From assembly GCA_002900995.3 (NCBI GenBank), contig CM035309.1:806001-870000 (forward strand): DNA of 64,000 bases. The letters are read 5' to 3'. The stretch is from Ganoderma boninense. Lineage: Eukaryota > Basidiomycota > Agaricomycetes > Polyporales > Polyporaceae. The notes beneath the pieces are model-generated. The model had not been told where the DNA came from. It saw only the letters and a list, made by a program, of their open reading frames with translations, and ran no database searches. The position numbers and the translations under genes were made by a program. Below, piece after piece: positions 26,628 to 36,804 of the stretch (positions are counted from its first letter, which is position 1; every line of letters begins with the position of its first letter).

Positions 26628-26819
26628 GGAGATGTTCCACTACGACGATCGGCGAGTGCGAATGCGAACCAGAGCATGAGCAGCAAAATTCAGATCTCAG
26701 ATTTGCGATCTCCTCCACACGTGATCGAGATCTCGACGCGTCAGACGCGCGTCTAGCGCCCATATTCTCGAGGCGCCGCTGCCACCTTCTGTGCGTTGAC
26801 TGGGTCAGCGACAACGACC
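26628..26819. promoter_or_regulatory. shared divergent promoter of PWP1 and COQ9
   Basis: Only 192 bases separate the two start codons, so both genes must use this segment. No clear TATA box is visible on either strand, as is common for housekeeping genes. Sharing is inferred from geometry. Confidence 0.55.
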
Positions 26820-27677
26820 ATGCTCAGGTCAGTCGCCTCTTCTTGTTCATGCATTTCTCTTACGCCTCAGTATGCATGATTTAGGAATCAGCTCCTTCAG
26901 CTTGCCGTGCCCCTCGTGAAGCAATACGGGTTCTCTCGCGAAGCTCTCGCTCGTTCAGTCCTTCACCTACCAAAACCTCACGAACAACCGCTCTCTGAGG
27001 CTGCGATTACTTCGCTCTTTGGAAGCGGAGATGACGCGCGAAGGACGCTGATCAATGGGTGGTTGGACCTGGCCAGGGCGGAAATGAGAGCGGCGAGCTC
27101 TGCTTCCACTCCCCTCCGAGACGTGCTTGCAAGCAGGCTACGTGCGAACGAGCCTTTCGTGCCTCTACTCCCAGAGGTGAGCAATTTGTTCTTTTTGTGC
27201 TCAAGTTTTGTGTTGACGCCGCGCAGGCGTTCGCTCTCCTCGCAACTCCGTCATCCGGTCTCCCACCCTTCGACCCCATGCCCGGGCTCAAGCATGTCTC
27301 CACAATCGCGGACGATGTGTGTTACCTGATTGGAGATACTTCCGTCGGAGTAAGTTTAACTCCTTTTTGATGGCTATGGAGTTGGGTTGTTGATGTCCTT
27401 TAGCCTGCTTGGTTCCGCCGACGCGCAACCATTGCGGCCGCGTACGGAGCAGCAGGTTCGTCGTCCTACGCCCGACATTCGTGCTTTTCGTTCTCATCAC
27501 GAGTCTGGGATAGAGCTCCACCAATTGACGTCGCCAAATACTGCATATCAATTCCTGGATGAGATTCTCAACTTGACGAACAAGGTCGACACGTCCGTTA
27601 GTGAGGTAGAATTATTTGGGAAGTACATTTTGAGGAGCTGGGGAGGGATTATCCGGAGCAGTGGTATCTTGCCTTGA
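26820..27677 (+). CDS. COQ9: COQ9 ubiquinone-biosynthesis protein
   Basis: COQ9 is a mitochondrial lipid-binding partner of the hydroxylase COQ7 in coenzyme Q synthesis. Exons: 26820-26827, 26885-27176, 27227-27349, 27404-27455 and 27514-27677. The first coding exon is only 8 bases and splices to give MLRNQLLQLAVPLVKQYGFS. The body carries WLDLARAEM, FDPMPGLKHVSTIADDVCYL and WFRRRATIAAAYGAAELHQL. It ends LFGKYILRSWGGIIRSSGIL plus Pro. This matches the family's C-terminal domain in order and length. The frame is intact. Confidence 0.9.
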
Positions 27678-28392
27678 CCTTCTAATTTGCACAATGCCGT
27701 TTCTAATGATTTCAGTGTTCACCGGAACGACTGTATGGCCTCAAGATGACATAGTGTCGAAGAGATTTGAAACACGTTGACTTCCACGGTCATTGACTTA
27801 CTCGCCAAGGCCTTGCTTTCAGGTTCCGCGTCGCAGCAAAGACGATTTTGACGAAGCCCACAGCATTAGGCCGGTATCGCAAAGCGAAGTGGTTATGTGA
27901 GCCGGCTAATTCAGCGAAGCCGCTACGCCTTGAGGCCGTCCGACCTTGCCCTCTGCTCTGGCATTGAATTGCATGGTGCTATGGTTGTGACTACGGTTTT
28001 CTCACTTGGACCTTCGAATTTTATGTGGTGGGTGTGGCAAGCCAGCCCTTTTACCGCAGTGCCACCGATCCAAGCCAATGCCCTCACCAGCTTGGCACCT
28101 ATAACTACGCACAGGAATTCCCCGTACACCAACAGACACCAACTAATGCACGGAAGCTATATGCCATGATGTTGCGCTCCCCAGGCAGGTGTCTTTTGTA
28201 GAGGTGAGTGGCTGAGGATTATGAACGCTACCCAATATGGTCTTCACAAGTTGATCTCCAGCTGCCGGAAGCTCAGAGCCACACCTGCCAGAGCATACGA
28301 CAGCACTCACCGCATCACTATATAGTGCACCATTTGGAGAGGACATCCATAGCACCGTCCTCTAAGCTTCATCACCACAATCCAGACAACGA
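27678..28392. other. intergenic, no gene seen
   Basis: 3' flank of COQ9 and 5' flank of the gag-like gene. Open frames are short and unrelated to anything I recognise. Confidence 0.45.
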
Positions 28393-28611
28393 ATGCCACT
28401 CGTAACAGACTCTATGCTGCCCCCTAACTACCTCAAGACCAGGTAAGCATGCCTTTCAATGTGTCGCACGTCGCGCCCGTTGTCAACAGTTCCCTCCTGT
28501 AGATTCACAGAAGTGGGGCCTAGTCTCACCGAGTTTCTTCTTCACGACCGCCTGCTCCTCAAGGTGGACACCACGGCGGGCGCCATCCGGCTCACCAACT
28601 GGCCAGCGTAC

Positions 28612-28616
28612 GAGTG
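28612..28616 (+). repeat. target-site duplication, left copy
   Basis: GAGTG directly precedes the 5' LTR. The same five bases directly follow the 3' LTR at 34169-34173. Confidence 0.9.
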
Positions 28617-28832
28617 TGTAAGGCTCACTCCCTTCACCTTACTTACTTCACTTAGATTACATACACACTTATATACCCGCGCACTCTGATATCGTGTTCC
28701 CCCAGTTCTCTCTCACACGATATCAGGTACGAGACTCATCCACATGTATCTACAGTTCTCTCTCACACGATATCAGTCTCTTTTCCTGTTCTCTCGTAGG
28801 CCCGAGTGTTGGAGGCATTCCGCCTTCTTCCA
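28617..28832 (+). repeat. 5' LTR
   Basis: It begins TGTAAGG and ends TTCCA, 216 bases. It has a TATA-like TTATATA at 28669-28675. Two copies of a 24-base direct repeat lie at 28703-28726 and 28753-28776. The last 12 bases of each repeat are the reverse complement of 28686-28697, so a 12-bp stem is possible. Confidence 0.96.
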
Positions 28833-28841
28833 CTTTTTTTT

Positions 28842-28858
28842 GAACAGGAAAAGACTGA
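28842..28858 (+). promoter_or_regulatory. candidate self-priming site complementary to the LTR
   Basis: Bases 28842-28854 (GAACAGGAAAAGA) are the exact reverse complement of 28779-28791 inside the 5' LTR. The pairing extends to 28858 with 28773-28778 after a two-base bulge. No usual tRNA primer-binding sequence follows the LTR. Self-priming from the transcript's own 5' end is known in the Tf1/sushi group. The site starts 9 bases after the LTR rather than directly adjacent, which weakens the reading. Confidence 0.45.
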
Positions 28859-29222
28859 GTCGTCGGCGACGACGCCGAGAGTCAACACACTGTCGCGGGT
28901 TACCAGGCAACGAACACGCAACTTCATAGCTCCCTTCCCCTTCGCGGAGCTCGAAGATCACGACCTTCGGGACCTTGTCGTTCCCACCCCCGACGGCAGT
29001 GAGTTCTCGTTCTCGGAGCTAGACTCTGTCGCTTCCATCGTCTCGCTCCCCTCGACGGACGCGCTCTCGTCCGACCTCGAACCCGAACCCGAACCTGAAC
29101 ACGTCACACCTGAACCCGTCACCTGTTGTGATATATCCATCACATCTTCCACAACCACTTCGTCATCCCGCTCCTCTTCTCCCGCACCCGTCACCTTCTT
29201 CACTTCCCGTGCCAGTGCCAGA

Positions 29223-30680
29223 ATGCCGACCGCGGACGCGATCATCACCGCCAATCACAAACTCTCCCCCACCTTCGGTGAGGGTAAGGTGACGCCCACG
29301 AACGTCAATCACTGGAGTCACCTCTTCCGCCAGTACGCGCGCGACCGCAATGTTCCCCCCGACGAATGGGCCTTCAAAGCCTCCCTCGGCTTTCAGAATC
29401 TCCTCCTCCGCGATTGGTACTTCCGCCACCAGGAGCGCCTCGATTCCCTCCCCTTCGAGGACTTCGAGGAAGAACTCCGTGCGCGTTTCCTTCCGCCCAA
29501 CTGGGCTGGCGATATTCGCAACGACATCGTCGCGATGAAGATGAAGCCTCACCAGTCCTTCGATGACTTCGTTCTCGACATGGAGCGTCTCAACGCCCAG
29601 CTCTCGGGCGCCACCCACCGCTACTCCGACGAGGCCCTCCGCATGTTCCTCCGCGCGAACGTCTTGCCTGACCTCGCAGCCATGATCAGCTGCGACGAGG
29701 TTGAGAACATCGCGGACTACATCGCGTGGAAAGCTGCCGTAACCGCGCTTGACCGCGAACGTTCGCGCCAACTCAAGGTCTTCCGCGACCTCTTGGTCGC
29801 CAACGACAACCCGGCCGGACGCCGTGCCAGAGGAAATCAATACCCCAATAACCCTCCCACTTCCTCTTCTTCCGCCAATAAGCTTCCTCCACTCACCTCG
29901 GACGAACGCTTCATCCTCGACCGCAACAATGGATGCTTCAAGTGCCGTAAGATCAACGTCTACGACAAGATCAAACACCACAGCTCCAACTGCCCTGACG
30001 GCGCGCCCAACCCCGCGTCGTACGTCAACCTCACGACCCAACACCCCAACCTCGCCCCCGCCAAAGAGAACGTCCGCCCTCGCACCACCCGCAATGCGGC
30101 CGCTGTCAACGACAGCTCTGACGCACCTGCCTCCGACGCTGCCGCCATTCCAGTCACCTCTGTCAACACCTCCCCTCCTGCGTACACTTCAGGTGTTCTC
30201 TCCAAAGGCTCTGACTCCGAGTCTTCGTACGTCGCACCATTCTTCGCTAATCAGACCTTCCTGCGCGCTCGCGCATCCCCTTACCCTGACTCTCCCGTTT
30301 ACGACATGCTGATCGATGGCGGTGCGGGACCAGTTCTGATTAGACGCGACATCGCCCTCGCAATGGGTGTACGACTGCGACGCCTACCGATGGAGCATAA
30401 ACTGGGGGACGCGTGGGGTGGTTCCAGCGGCATCAGAAGCGATGAATGGGTGAAACTCTCTGTAACTTTACCAGATCTCTCTTGGACGTCTCGAGTCTGC
30501 CGCGCTCTCGTGGTCGACAACCTCTGCGCACCTGTAATCTTAGGCAAACCCTGGCTGGAATCGAATTGTATCATTGAGGACCATCTCGCACACACGCTCG
30601 TCGATCAACGTTCAGGTCTCGACCTTCTCCATCCTTCGCGCTCGTCTCCTCCTCCCCCCCCCTTACCCCCCCCCTCCATT
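29223..30680 (+). CDS. retrotransposon gag and protease region
   Basis: The frame is open from inside the LTR, but the first ATG is at 29223. The gag part carries the capsid-like segment ending in ANVLPDLAAMIS. A zinc knuckle of unusual spacing follows (CFKC, ten further residues, HHSSNC). The aspartic-protease motif is MLIDGGAGPVLI, with DGGA where DSGA or DTGA is usual. The conserved frame ends in a proline stretch coded by two C9 runs (about 30653-30675). Past that point the frame that makes sense is one base back, although this frame stays open to 30905. Confidence 0.85.
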
Positions 30681-33600
30681 GTCGAAAAGCGCATGATGCG
30701 GCTGTTGCCGCTGCTGCTGCGGAACGTTCCGCCCAGCTGCGCTGCAATGGTTTCCTGCGCGAACTCCATGAGCGCACTGCCGATCGGCGATTGGCTGCCG
30801 ACGCAAGCGTGGTGGACGCCGCTGCGTTCGCCGTCAACGCCGTTCGTGCTCGCGTCGAACAGATCGCTTCGGCAGAAGCCCTCGCTCGCGAGAACGCGTC
30901 CATGAAATCCAAGTTCGCTGACTGCTTCCCCGCAGACATTCCCCACATCAACCACCTTCCAACGGACGTCGTTCACCGGTTTATCCTCAAGGATGCCAAC
31001 ATGGTCATCAGCCGACGCCAGTACGACTGTCCTAAGAAATACCGCGAGGTCTGGAAATCCCTCCTCGACGAACACCTTGCTGCCGGACGCCTGCGACCGT
31101 CCGACAGCCCGTTCGCCTCCCCCGCCTTCCTCGTACCCAAGACCGACCCAAATGCCAAACCCCGATGGGTCAACGACTACCGTGTTCTCAACTCCAACAC
31201 TGTCCCTGACATGCATCCCCTTCCACGGATCAGCGACATCCTCGCTGACTGCGGCAAAGGCAAGATCTGGGGTAAACTCGACATGACTAACTCGTTCTTC
31301 CAGACGAGAGTCCACCCCGATGACGTCAAATACACGGCGGTCACCACCCCCTTCGGTCTCTTCGAGTGGACCGTCATGCCCCAAGGCTGCCGCAACGCCC
31401 CCTCGACGCACCAGCGACGCATGAACAACGCCCTCCGCCCGTACATTGGCAAGATCTGTCACGTCTACCTGGACGACATCATCATCTGGTCGCAAACGCT
31501 CGAAGAACATCGCCGTAACGTCGAAACTATCCTCCTCGCTTTACGCGCCGCGAACCTCTTCGTCTCCGACAAAAAAACTGACCTCTTCCTCCTCGAGGTC
31601 GACTTTCTTGGCCACCACATCTCCACACGCGGCATCGAACCGGACGGCAAAAAGGTCGATAAAATCATCAACTGGCCAATTCCCCGCTCTGCAGCCCATG
31701 TTCGCTCCTTCCTTGGCCTTGTTCGCTACGTCGCAGCTTTCTTGCCCAACCTCGCTGAGTATACCCGCGTACTCAACCCACTCACCTCCAAGGACGCGGA
31801 CACCTCGTGGCCGGGATGGACCCTCGACCACCAACTCGCTTTCGAACGAATCAAAGCTCTCGTCTGCAGCCGAGAATGCTTAACGGTTATCGACCACGAC
31901 GACCTCGAAAACAACCACATCTTTGTTTCTTGTGACGCTAGTGATTTCCGCACGGGTGCCATGCTCTCCTTTGGCCCCACCCTCGAAACCGCACGCCCTG
32001 TCGCTTTCGAATCTGCACCGCTCACGGGCGCGGAACTGCACTACCCCGTTCATGAGAAGGAACTTCTTGCCATCCTCCGCGCTTTGGAAAAGTGGCGCGT
32101 GGATCTCCTGGGTGTACCGTTCACCATCTACACCGACCACCGCACTCTCGAGAACTTCGACACCCAGAAGCACCTCTCGCGCCGCCAATCCCGCTGGCAA
32201 GAATTTCTTGGACAGTACGACTATGTCATCAAGTACATCAAGGGCGAGAAGAACGTTGTCGCAGACGCTCTTTCTCGGATGGACGTTATCGTCATCGACC
32301 CCACGACCTGCGCCTCCGTCGCTGCCCTACGCGATGTTACTCGTGCTGTCCGCGACCGCCCGGACCCCGCCCCTGTCGCGCCTTGTGCCGTTACGCCCGG
32401 GTCCCTGCGTGTCTCCACGGATCCTGCGTGGCTCGATGCTATACGCTCGGGCTACGCGAAGGACAAGTGGTGCGTTCGCCTACGGGCGAACGTCGGCTCT
32501 CTTGGAATTGTCGAACGAGACGGCCTGCTTTTTGTCGGCGACCGCCTCGCCATTCCCCGCGTGGCCCACGTCTGTGAAGGCCTGTTCCGCTGCGCGCATG
32601 ACGCCATGGGACACTTTGGCTTTGACAAATCGTATGCTTTCCTCCGTGACGCCTACTACTGGCCACACATGAGAAAGGAACTCGCGCTCATGTACATCCC
32701 TTCCTGTGACGACTGTCAGCGCAACAAGTCCACGACGTCCAAACCCCCTGGTCCACTGCACCCTCTTCCTGTCCCAGACGCCCGCGGAGATGCAATCGCT
32801 ATCGACTTCATTGGCAAACTCCCCGACGACGAGGGCTTCGACTGCATCGCGACCGTCACGGACCGGCTCGGCGCTGACCTCCGCCTCATCCCCACCCGCA
32901 CCGACATCACTGGCGAAGAATTTGCGGTACAGTTCTTCGACCATTGGTACTGCGAGAACGGCCTACCCACCGAAATCGTCTCCGACCGCGACAAGCTCTT
33001 CGTGTCAGCGTTCTGGAAGGCACTACACAAGCTGTTGGGCGTAAAACTGAAGATGTCAACGGCATTCCACCCTCAATCGGACGGGTCCTCCGAACGTACC
33101 AACAAAACAGTCATTCAATCCTTGCGCTACCACGTCGCCCGCAACCAGCGAGGGTGGGTCAAGGCCCTGCCGCGCGTACGCTTCGCCATCATGTCCGCGC
33201 CGAACTCCTCCACCGGTTTCTCGCGGTTCCAGCTTCACCTCGGTCGTCAGCCCCGTGTCCTTCCCCCCCTCTTTAACGACGACGTCGCAAACGCCGCCAC
33301 CCCCGCTTCACTCTCGGATGCGGAACGCGCTGCCGACATCATCCGTCGAATCGACACCAACGTCATGGAAGCGCAGGACAACCTGGCCGCCGCCAAGCTG
33401 GCACAAATGTGCGCCGCCAACCGTGGCCGCACGGACGACCCCTCCTACAACGTCGGCGACCTCGTCCTTCTCTCCACTTTCCATCGTCGTCGCGCCTACA
33501 TGCAACGCGGCGACAACCGCGTCGCCAAGTTCATGGTGCGCTACGATGGCCCCTACAAAATTCTCCGTTCGTTCCCTGATTCCTCCGCGTACACCCTTGA

Positions 33601-33925
33601 GTTACCTTCTTCCATGAAAATTTTTCCCACTTTCCATGCCTCTCTTCTGAAACCTTACGTTCCGAACGACAACTCCCTTTTCCCTTCCCGCGAATTCCGT
33701 CCACCCGCACCTATCATCACCGAGGACGGCATCGAGGAGCAGGAAGTCGAGTGCATCCTCGACCACCAACGCCGCGGCCGCGGCTATCGCTTCCTCGTTC
33801 ATTGGAAAGACTTCCCCTCCTCACACGATTCTTGGTTACCCGGCGCTGAATGTCGCGATCTTGCTGCCTTGGACGATTACTTACTCGCGCACCCCGAACT
33901 GCAACCTGCTTACCCCTCATCATGA
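30681..33925 (+). CDS. retrotransposon polymerase: RT, RNase H, integrase, chromodomain
   Basis: This frame runs unbroken for more than 1,040 codons. The first ATG in it is past the polyC tract, but it is probably translated as a gag-pol fusion. Reverse transcriptase shows KLDMTNSFFQ and the catalytic VYLDDIIIWS. RNase H shows FVSCDASDF and YTDHRTLENF. Integrase has an HHCC finger (CAHDAMGH ... CDDC), then the triad Asp of IDFIG, Asp of VSDRDKLF and Glu of SSERTNK. A GPYK motif follows, then a chromodomain (VECILDHQRRGRGYRFLVHW, WLPGAEC). Chromodomains target integration to modified chromatin in known relatives. It stops 27 bases before the 3' LTR. Confidence 0.95.
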
Positions 33926-33939
33926 CTCTGAATTTTTCG

Positions 33940-33952
33940 GAAGGGGGAGGAG
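33940..33952 (+). promoter_or_regulatory. polypurine tract
   Basis: A run of G and A (GGAAGGGGGAGGA-like) directly before the 3' LTR. This is the standard plus-strand primer position in LTR elements. Confidence 0.8.
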
Positions 33953-34168
33953 TGTAAGGCTCACTCCCTTCACCTTACTTACTTCACTTAGATTACATAC
34001 ACACTTATATACCCGCGCACTCTGATATCGTGTTCCCCCAGTTCTCTCTCACACGATATCAGGTACGAGACTCATCCACATGTATCTACAGTTCTCTCTC
34101 ACACGATATCAGTCTCTTTTCCTGTTCTCTCGTAGGCCCGAGTGTTGGAGGCATTCCGCCTTCTTCCA
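33953..34168 (+). repeat. 3' LTR
   Basis: The same 216 bases as the 5' LTR by eye, with the same TATA-like site, direct repeats and inverted arm. Confidence 0.96.
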
Positions 34169-34173
34169 GAGTG
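34169..34173 (+). repeat. target-site duplication, right copy
   Basis: GAGTG, identical to 28612-28616. Confidence 0.9.
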
Positions 34174-34432
34174 CGCCATCCGGACGATGCTGAGGTTGCG
34201 GGGCGTGGAAGCACATCTCGACCAGGTCGAACCCAAAGACCCCAAGAAAAAGAAGGCGTGGAGTAGCGACGACAAGAATTGCAAGGCCATCATTGTGTTG
34301 AACGTGTCGAACTTCGGGAGTCTGTTCGATGCTGAACGCATGGGCAGGAAGGCAGCGGAGATCTGGCAGGACCTGAAGAGCATGTACGAGGCGAGCTGTG
34401 GCAATGTGGCCACTGCCGACCGATCGCCCTAG

Positions 34433-34982
34433 TTGAAGTTGTTGTCATTGGATGAATGTCTTACAGCATTTTGCTCATGGCGGAAAGATTTGGTTAGCGT
34501 TACGGCAGCCGTATGCGTCCTCGACCTTAAGTGCATCATGCACTGATGTAGTTCTACCGCAGCTCCCGGAGCGGACCGGTCCGCTATAGCAGTGTGGTGA
34601 AGAGACGCCCATTAAAGGACCAACAATAAGTAATTTGCAATTGGGTCTCTTTGTCCTCGTCGAACGGACACCACGCACTGGCAGTTCATCCGCCCCACGA
34701 CCACGACTGTCCATCGTGTCTGGCACAATCACCTTTCGCTGTTTATACGGGGCCTTCAGCTTATCCTAGAGTCCATCTTCTCACTCCCTTTGAGCATTCA
34801 CGCTGAGCCGGCCCTCGTCAAGCCAATTCCTTTGTCCTCCGTCCTGGCTCTATTTTTGAGAGGTGTACTGGCTTCGTGAGTTGAGATTATGTCAATCGAT
34901 ACAGAGGTATAGTCTTTCAAGCTATCGAAGGGTATCGGGACATACTCATGTGTGATAGGTTCCATTAATCCCGACCACGGTC
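34433..34982. other. intergenic, no gene seen
   Basis: 3' flank of the gag-like gene and 5' flank of the membrane protein gene. No LTR or coding remnant recognised. Confidence 0.45.
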
Positions 34983-36514
34983 ATGGTGCCGCCGCAAGAG
35001 GACGAAACAGAATGGGAGGACGTCCCGGAGCCGCATGTGGCACAAGATCAGAGGAGCGGTTCAACGGCACCCAGGGAGACCTCTGTTAGGTCAGGCACTC
35101 CAGGAAGCCCTCGAACTATCACCCGACGGCGCAAGACTAAGGCAATGTCGCACCTTGGGCAAACGCAAGGCAGCCTGCGCCGTATGCCCTCACTGCAACC
35201 TCAGCTACAGCCCCAACTGCCAGCTCAACCCCAGCTGCAAACTCAACCTCAACGTGTGATGCAGAAAGCACGGAATCTGGCTAGCGTGTTCGAGCTGAGT
35301 AGCGACCAGATTCAGGATGCACTAGCCCACATGGCCGCGGCTTCAGTGCGATACATTGGCTCCGTCCTCACTCACGCCTTCCAATTGCTCAAGAAACCCC
35401 TCGGCTTCCTCCTCTTCCTCTACTTCCTGGCATACCTACTTAGCTTGCTGCTCTCCAGCTTCCGTTCCGCCATTGAACCCATGTGCTGGGTCCCTGGGAT
35501 CTCGAGCACGGCATTCTGCCGTCCTCCACAAGTCTCGGAGAACGCGACTCTCAAATCGCCCCGGCGGGCGGACTATCCACGCCTGGTGGAGATCCAGAGC
35601 GCGAGCTTCGAGCAGTTGCTCGACGGCGCCATCGGCGGCCCCGCGCTCAACCTCGACATAAAGAAGACGGAGATGGCGACGCGGGATCTCATCACCCTCG
35701 TCAAGCACAGCGGACTGAAGAGCCGCGACATGCTCGGACAGTCGCTCTACAGCTTCGTACTGGACGCGAAGAAGGCTGGGAAGGGCCTGGCGAAGCTCAC
35801 CGCCAGGATCAACGGCGCGGTCGACAAGTGAGTCCCCTCGTCTGAATCACCACGCAACCCAAATCCTGACCCTCCGCGCCCCCCGCGCCCAGCGTCATGG
35901 CGATCAACGACTACGCCCTGCACACGATCGAGAGTGCGCAAGCGCAGGACCCAGGCGCCCTCATGCGCGTCCTGTGGCCATTCCGGGGCCCGCCGCCCTC
36001 GCGCGCGGCGGCGCTCGCCGCGTTCCAGCAGTCGATGGACGTGCACGCGTCCGAGCTGCAGCGCCTGATCCTCGAGGCGGAGGTGTCGGCCGCGAACCTC
36101 GACGCGCTCGACGTGCATCTCGACACGCTGCACGAGATCTGCACGCGCGAGCACCTCGACCTCGGCGCCGCGCGCGACGCGCTCCTCGCGGAGCTCTGGA
36201 CCGCCCTGGGCGGGAACCGCGACCGCGTGCGCGCGTTCAACACGAACCTGGGGCTCCTGCGCGAGCTGGGGGAGTACAGGAAGCGCGCGGCGGCCCATGT
36301 TGCCGCTGCGGCGCATACGCTGCAGGCGATGGGCGAGGACATGGAGGACCTGAGGGACCGCGTGGCTGCGCCGGACCTGTTGGGAGATACGGTGCCGATG
36401 GAGGTGCATATGAAGAGCATCAAGGCGGGGCTTGAGCGGCTGAAGGACCATAGGATCCAGGTGAAGGAGAGGGAGGAGAAAATCATGAATAAGTTCCTCG
36501 CGATCGAGGATTGA
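34983..36514 (+). CDS. membrane-anchored coiled-coil protein of unknown function
   Basis: Two exons, 34983-35827 and 35893-36514, give about 488 residues. The N-terminus is acidic (EDETEWEDVPEP), then basic, then a Gln/Pro/Leu repeat (QPQLQPQLPAQPQLQTQ). A strong hydrophobic stretch near residues 138-160 (LGFLLFLYFLAYLLSLLL) is a single membrane span. After it come a possible lumenal segment with two Cys and a long helical C-terminal half rich in Ala, Leu, Glu and Arg, likely coiled coil. I do not recognise a catalytic motif. The overall shape resembles basidiomycete-restricted membrane proteins; location is unknown. The frame is intact. Confidence 0.75.
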
Positions 36515-36804
36515 TTGAGGTCTGGGATTTTGCATGGATTTCTTGTTGCGTTCATGAAATGTACGTTAGATGTATTGCCCCGGTTGCTGTGTTGCTGTGT
36601 AGTTTTGCGGAGGATAGGTGGATCGGACACGCTGCAAATTCCCGCTTGGCTCTGGCTCTGTGTTGTGTGCTGGATGTATACCTCAATGCTCTCTTCTTGG
36701 ATGTCTGGGTGTACTGCTATATATATTACGCAATGTTACAACGTCGGACGCTGGATGCCCAATTTCTATATTCGTGCTCCCGCCCGCCTTCCATCCTAGC
36801 ACCA

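Larger units (their letters stand above)
28617..34168 (+). mobile_element. complete Ty3/gypsy chromovirus LTR retrotransposon (5,552 bp)
   Basis: The element has 216-bp LTRs at both ends starting TGTAAGG and ending TTCCA, and 5-bp target duplications. It carries gag, protease, reverse transcriptase, RNase H, integrase and a C-terminal chromodomain, and a polypurine tract before the 3' LTR. The domain order RT-RNaseH-integrase is that of Ty3/gypsy. The GPY/F motif and chromodomain place it among chromoviruses. By eye the two LTRs are identical, so the insertion is recent. There is one frame offset between gag-protease and polymerase. Confidence 0.96.
28393..34432 (+). pseudogene. copia-type gag-like (UBN2/DUF4219-like) gene split by a retrotransposon
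   Basis: Three pieces make one open frame once the inserted element and one target copy are ignored: 28393-28442, an intron at 28443-28502, 28503-28616, then 34174-34432. The N-terminal piece ends in RLTNWPAYE. The downstream piece begins with IRTMLRLRGVEAHLDQ and continues through AWSSDDKNCKAIIVLNVS to EIWQDLKSMYEA and a stop. This pattern (a tryptophan-centred start, the paired ALIVLNVS-like helix, then KAAEIWQDLKSMYE) is that of gag polyproteins of Ty1/copia elements. No zinc knuckle, protease or polymerase follows, and the gene has a spliceosomal intron. It may be a domesticated or truncated gag. The gypsy insertion within codon GAG-TG now disrupts it. Confidence 0.65.

Noticed and set aside
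29163..30044. Long reverse-strand open frames inside the retrotransposon (also 30605-31510)
   Set aside because: They mirror the GC-rich gag and pol codons. The sense strand has the known domains.
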